From positions 64,461,501 through 64,525,500 of the forward strand of contig CM060834.1 in the NCBI GenBank assembly GCA_030762175.1: 64,000 bases of DNA, read 5' to 3'. The notes beneath the pieces were generated by a model that was not told where the DNA came from, did no database searches, and saw only the letters and a list, made by a program, of their open reading frames with translations. Both the position numbers and the translations under genes were made by a program. Source of the stretch: Metallyticus violacea. Its lineage: Eukaryota > Arthropoda > Insecta > Mantodea > Metallyticidae. Shown here piece after piece: positions 60,101-64,000 of this stretch; the first letter of the stretch is position 1, and the number at the start of each line of letters is the position of its first letter.

Positions 60101-60373
60101 GTTTGGAAACTTCTTTAGAATCACTTTTTTTCCGTTCTTATTTGAGATAACTGGTTCTCTTTCATTATACTAGTTTGATAGCCTCAGTAAAGCATATTAT
60201 GCGCAAAGAATCTGGAAAAGAAAAAAAATTTTTTTCGAAGTTTGAAAACTTCGTTAGAATCACTTTTTTTCCGTTCTTATTTGAGATAACTGGTTCTATT
60301 TCATTATACTAGTTTGATAGCCTCAGTAAAGCATATGATGCGCAAAGAATCTGGAAAAGAAAAAAAATTTTTT
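57188..60373 (+). repeat. 20-monomer tandem unit, copy 2, enlarged to 23 monomers (3,186 bp)
   Basis: Marks follow copy 1 at 2,770 bp to about 58,700. Then three monomers absent from copy 1 are present: ccattctt with gattcctgg and tactactttg; a cttaattgag unit (59,168); and a unit with agttttttttaggctc near 59,342. The offset rises to 3,185-3,186 bp for ggaagcttcg (59,550) and ctatttcatt (60,296). Confidence 0.82.
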
Positions 60374-63300
60374 TCGAAGTTTTGAAACTTCGTTAGAATC
60401 ACTTTTTTTCCGTTCTTATTTGAGATAACTGGTTCTCTTTCATTATACTAGTTTGATAGCCTCAGTAAAGCATATTATGCGCAAAGAATCTGGAAAAGAA
60501 AAAAAATTTTTTTCGAAGTTTTGAAACTTCGTTAGAATCACTTTTTTTCCGTTCTTATTTGAGATAACTGGTTCTCTTTATTATACTAGTTTGATAGCCT
60601 CAGTAAAGCATATTATGCGCAAAGAATCTCGAAAAGAAAAAAATATTTTTTCGAAGTTTGGAAACGTCTTTTGAATCACTTTTTTCCGTTCTTATTTGAG
60701 ATTACTGCTTCTCTTTCATTATAGTAGTTTGATAGCCTCAGAAAAGCATATTATGCTCAAAGAATCTCGAAAAGAAAAAAAATTTTTTTCGAAGTTTGGA
60801 AACGTCGTTTCAATCACTTTTTTCCGTTCTTATTTGAGATTACTGGTTCTCTTTCATTATAGTAGAATGATAGCCTCAGAAAAGCATATTATGCACAAAG
60901 AATATCGAAAAGAAAAAAAATTTTTTTGGAAGTTTGGAAACTTCGTTAGAATCACTTTTATTCCGTTCTTATTTGAGATAACTGGTTCTCTTTCATTATA
61001 CTAGTTTGATAGCCTCAGAAAAGCATATTATGCGCAAAGAATCTCGAAAAGAAAAAAGTTTTTTTTCGAAGTTTGGAAACTTCGTTTGAATAACTTTTTT
61101 TCCGTTCTTATTTGAGATAACTGGTTCTCTTTCATTATACTACTTTGATAGCCTCAGCAAAGCATATTATGCACAAAGAATCTCTAAAAGAAAACAGTTT
61201 TTTTTCGAAGTTTGGAAACTTCGTTTGAATCACTTTTTTTTCCCTTCTTATTTGAGATAACTGGTTCTCTTTCATTATATTAGTTTGATAGCGTCAGTAA
61301 AGCATATTATGCGCAAAGAATCTGGAAAAGAAAAAAAATTTTTTTCGAAGTTTGGAAACTTTGTTAGAATCACTTTTTTCCGTTCTTATTTGAGATAACT
61401 GGTTCTCTTTCATTATACTAATTTGATAGCCTCAGTAAAGCATATTATGCGCAAAGAATCTGGAAAAGAAAAAAAATTATTTTCGAAGTTTGGAAACTTC
61501 GTTAGAATCACTTTTTTTCCGTTCTTAATTGAGATAACTGGTTCGATTTCATTATACTAGTTTGATAGCCTCAGTAAAGCATATTATGCGCAAAGAATCT
61601 CGAAAAGAAAAAAGTTTTTTTTTGAAGTTTGGAAATTTCGTTTGAATCACTTTTTTTCCGTTCTTATTTGAGATAACTGGTTCTCTTTCATTATACTAGT
61701 TTGATAGGCTCAGTAAAGCATATTATGCGCAAAGAATCTCGAAAAGAAAAAACATTTTTTCGAAGTTGGAATCGTCGTTTGAATCACTTTTTTCCGTTCT
61801 TATTTGAGATTACTGGTTCTCTTTCATTATACTAGTTTGATAGCCTCAGCAAAGCATATTATGCGCAAAGAATCTCGAAAAGAAAAAAATTTTTTTTCGA
61901 AGTTTGGAAACGTCGTTTTAATCACTTTTTTCCGTTCTTATTTGAGATTACTGGTTCTCTTTCATTATAGTAGTTTGATAGCCTCAGCAAAGCATATTAT
62001 GCGCAAAGAATCTCGAAAAGAAAAAAAATTTTTTTCTAAGTTTGGAAACTTCGTTAGAATCACTTTTTTTCCGTTCTTATTTGAGATAACTGGTTCTCTT
62101 TCATATACTAGTTTGATAACCTCAGTAAAGCATATTATGCGCAAAGAATCTCGAAAAGAAAAAAATTTTTTTTCGAAGTTTGGAAACGTCGTTTTAATCA
62201 CTTTTTTCCGTTCTTATTTGAGATTACTGGTTCTCTTTCATTATAGTAGTTTGATAGCCTCAGAAAAGCATATTATGCACTAAGAATCTCGGAAGAAAAA
62301 AAATTTTTTTCGAAATTTGGACACTTCGTTAGAATCACTTTTTTTCCGATCTTATTTGAGATAACTGGTTCTCTTTCATTATACTAGTTTGATAGCCTCA
62401 GCAAAGCATATTATGCGCAAAGAATCTCGAAAAGAAAAAAAATTTTTTTCGAAGTTTGGAAACTTCGTTAGAATCACTTTTTTTCCGTTCTTATTTGAGA
62501 TAACTGGTTCTCTTTCATTATACTTGTTTGATAGCCTCAGCAAAGCATATTATGCGCAAAGAATCTCGAAAAGAAAAAAAATTTTTTTCGAAGTTGGGTA
62601 ACTCCGTTAGAATCACTTTTTTTCCGTTCTTATTTGAGATAACTGGTTCTCTTTCATTATACTAGTTTGATAGGCTCAGTAAAGCATATTATGCGCAAAG
62701 AATCTCGAAAAGAAAAAAATTTTTTTTCGAAGTTTGGAAACTTTGTTTGAATGACTTTTTTTCCGTTCTTATTTGAGATAACTGGTTCTCTTTCATTATA
62801 CTAGTTTGATAGCCTCAGTAAAGCATATTATGCGCAAAGAATATGGAAAAGAAAAAAAATTTTTTTCGAAGTTTGGAAACTTCGTTAGAATCACTTTTTT
62901 TCCGTTCTTATGTGAGATAACTGGTTCTCTTTCCTTATACTTGTTTGATAACCTCAGAAAAGGAAATTATGCGCAAAGAATCTCGAAAAGAAAAAAGTTT
63001 GTTTTCGAAGTTTGGAAACTTCGTTTGAATCACTTTTTTTTCCGTTCTTATTTGAGATAACTGGTTCTCTTTCATTATATTAGTTTGATAGGCTCAGTAA
63101 AGCATATTATGCGCAAAGAATCTGGAAAAGAAAAAAAATTATTTTCGAAGTTTGGAAACTTCGTTAGAATCACTTTTTTTCCGTTCTTAATTGAGATAAC
63201 TGGTTCTCTTTCATTATACTAGTTTGATAGCCTCAGTAAAGCATATTATGCGCAAAGAATCTCGAAAAGAAAAAAGTTTTTTTTTTGAAGTTTGGAAACT

Positions 63301-63700
63301 TTGTTAGAATCACTTTTTTTTCCGTTCTTATTTGAGATAACTGGTTCTCTTTCATTATACTAGTTTGATAGGCTCAGTAAAGCATATTATGCGCAAAGAA
63401 TCTCGAAAAGAAACAAAAATTTTTCGAAGTTTGGAATCGTCGTTTGAATCACTTTTTTCCGTTCTTATTTGAGATTACTGGTTCTCTTTCATTATACTAG
63501 TTTGATAGCCTCAGCAAAGCATATTATGCGTAAAGAATCTCGAAAAGAAAAAAAATTTTTTACGAAGTTTGGAAACTTCGTTAGAATCACTTTTTTTCCG
63601 TTCTTATTTGAGATAACTGGTTCTCTTTCATTATACTAGTTTGATAGCCTCAGTAAAGCATATTATGCGCAAAGAATCTCGAAAAGAAAAAAATTTTTTT
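60374..63700 (+). repeat. Third unit start and right copy of the 25.2-kb displaced duplication
   Basis: The expected gaagttagg / agttagatag monomer is missing; the unit starts directly with two gaagttttgaaac monomers. From 60,651 the order follows 35,418-38,189, with one added monomer near 61,910-62,030 (a further gtcgttttaatc unit) and another near 62,590 with gttgggtaactccg. Other changes here are ctctaaaagaaaacag near 61,182, ggttcgatttc near 61,541 and a cttgtttg variant near 62,523 and 62,940. Confidence 0.8.
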
Positions 63701-63839
63701 TCGAAGTTTGGAAACGTCGTTTGAATCACTTTTTTTCCGTTCTTATTTGAGATAACTGGTTCTCTTTCATTATAGTAGAATGATAGCCTCAGAAAAGCAT
63801 ATTATGCACAAAGAATATCGAAAAGAAAAAAAATTTTTT
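63701..63839 (+). repeat. Mosaic monomer starting a new copy
   Basis: The unit begins as type 2 (gtcgtttg), continues as type 1 (long T-run, gataactgg), then carries the type 2 mark agtagaatgatag with cagaaaag and gcacaaag. In the parent near 60,790-60,930 the middle part is gattactgg. agtagaatg at 63,774 lies 2,913 bp (21 monomers) after the one at 60,861, so a new tandem copy starts here. Confidence 0.78.
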
Positions 63840-64000
63840 TGGAAGTTTGGAAACTTCGTTAGAATCACTTTTATTCCGTTCTTATTTGAGATAACTGGTT
63901 CTCTTTCATTATACTAGTTTGATAGCCTCAGAAAAGCATATTATGCGCAAAGAATCTCGAAAAGAAAAAAGTTTTTTTTCGAAGTTTGGAAACTTCGTTT
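63840..64000 (+). repeat. Start of the next tandem copy, cut by the window edge
   Basis: The tttttggaag spacer variant, ttttattccg, cagaaaag and aaaagtttttttt follow the order at 60,927-61,090. The window ends inside the next monomer, so the array goes on. Confidence 0.8.

Larger units (their letters stand above)
1..64000. repeat. Satellite DNA array, about 139-bp monomer, about 462 copies
   Basis: The same unit repeats from the first to the last base without a break. Successive copies of the mark tcgaag lie 137-140 bp apart (for example at 2, 141, 280, 418 and 555). Counting between rare marks gives about 462 full units and a mean of 138.5 bp. All copies read in the same direction and no unique sequence or insertion was seen. 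The consensus is about 30% G+C. Each unit has an A-run joined to a T-run (commonly A7-8 then T7), a short dyad, a T-run of 4-8 before ccgttc, and about five CpG sites. Long unidirectional arrays with higher-order structure are known from centromeres and pericentromeric heterochromatin; placing this one there is inference. The unit does not match a satellite I can name. Confidence 0.97.

Noticed and set aside
438..63060. Plus-strand open frames of 64-159 codons throughout the window
   Set aside because: All translate the same satellite unit with small changes, many depend on near-cognate starts, and their ends follow monomer length (138 against 139 bp) and subfamily. There is no homology, codon signature or independent sequence.
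1..64000. CRISPR array
   Set aside because: The repeated unit is the full 137-140 bp with no unique spacers, and units differ by point changes and homopolymer length.
1..64000. Transposon, retroelement or rDNA spacer
   Set aside because: No terminal repeats, target-site duplications, reverse transcriptase or transposase coding, or rRNA/tRNA sequence was seen on either strand.
1..64000. Telomeric or simple-sequence repeat tract
   Set aside because: The period is about 139 bp; short-period motifs are limited to A and T runs within each unit.
1..64000. Assigning a species from the monomer
   Set aside because: I recognise no match to well-known satellites, and unit length and A/T richness are shared by many plants and animals.

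Overview
The whole 64 kb window is one uninterrupted array of satellite DNA. A monomer of about 139 bp, about 30% G+C, is repeated roughly 462 times (mean spacing about 138.5 bp), always head-to-tail and always in the same orientation. Both window edges fall inside a monomer, so the array continues on each side. I found no protein gene, RNA gene, transposon or unique sequence. The open reading frames that exist are translations of the repeat: a 138-bp monomer is exactly 46 codons, so a frame can stay open across several monomers. An array of this kind is typical of eukaryotic centromeric or other heterochromatin. The species cannot be named from the sequence.

Monomers fall into two main interleaved subfamilies. 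Type 1 carries cttcgttag, agataactgg, atactag, cagtaaag and gcgcaaag. Type 2 carries gtcgtttg, agattactgg, atagtag, cagaaaag and gcacaaag. These marks usually travel together. Further single-monomer marks allow higher-order repeats (HORs) to be followed.

Layout. Domain A (about 1-23,495) is built on a 34-monomer HOR of 4,694 bp. It is seen as a partial or rearranged copy (1-3,188), a full copy (3,189-7,882), a copy enlarged by a 2,495-bp internal duplication (7,883-15,071), a copy missing four monomers (15,072-19,212) and a last copy with local loss and gain (19,213-23,495). From 3,189 on, each copy carries one monomer with the same 17-bp deletion. Domain B (about 23,496-64,000) has other marks (cttaattgag, tagcgtcag, attattttcg). 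It is built on an 11-monomer unit, cleanest as two copies at 24,605-27,658. Rightwards this unit is rearranged into successive tandem duplications of 15/14, 22, 12, 23/25, 20/23 and 21 monomers. One block of about 2.8 kb at 35.4-38.2 kb recurs at 60.7-63.7 kb.

The array keeps a readable history of unequal exchange: breakpoints are almost always in monomer register, and several junction monomers are mosaics of two or three parents. The strongest items for follow-up are the apparently identical 3,054-bp tandem duplication (38,051-44,158), the mosaic monomers, the hairpin-capable dyad in each monomer, and a partial resemblance of type 2 monomers to half of a CENP-B box. Positions were read by eye. 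Offsets between rare marks were counted base by base; percent identities were not computed.
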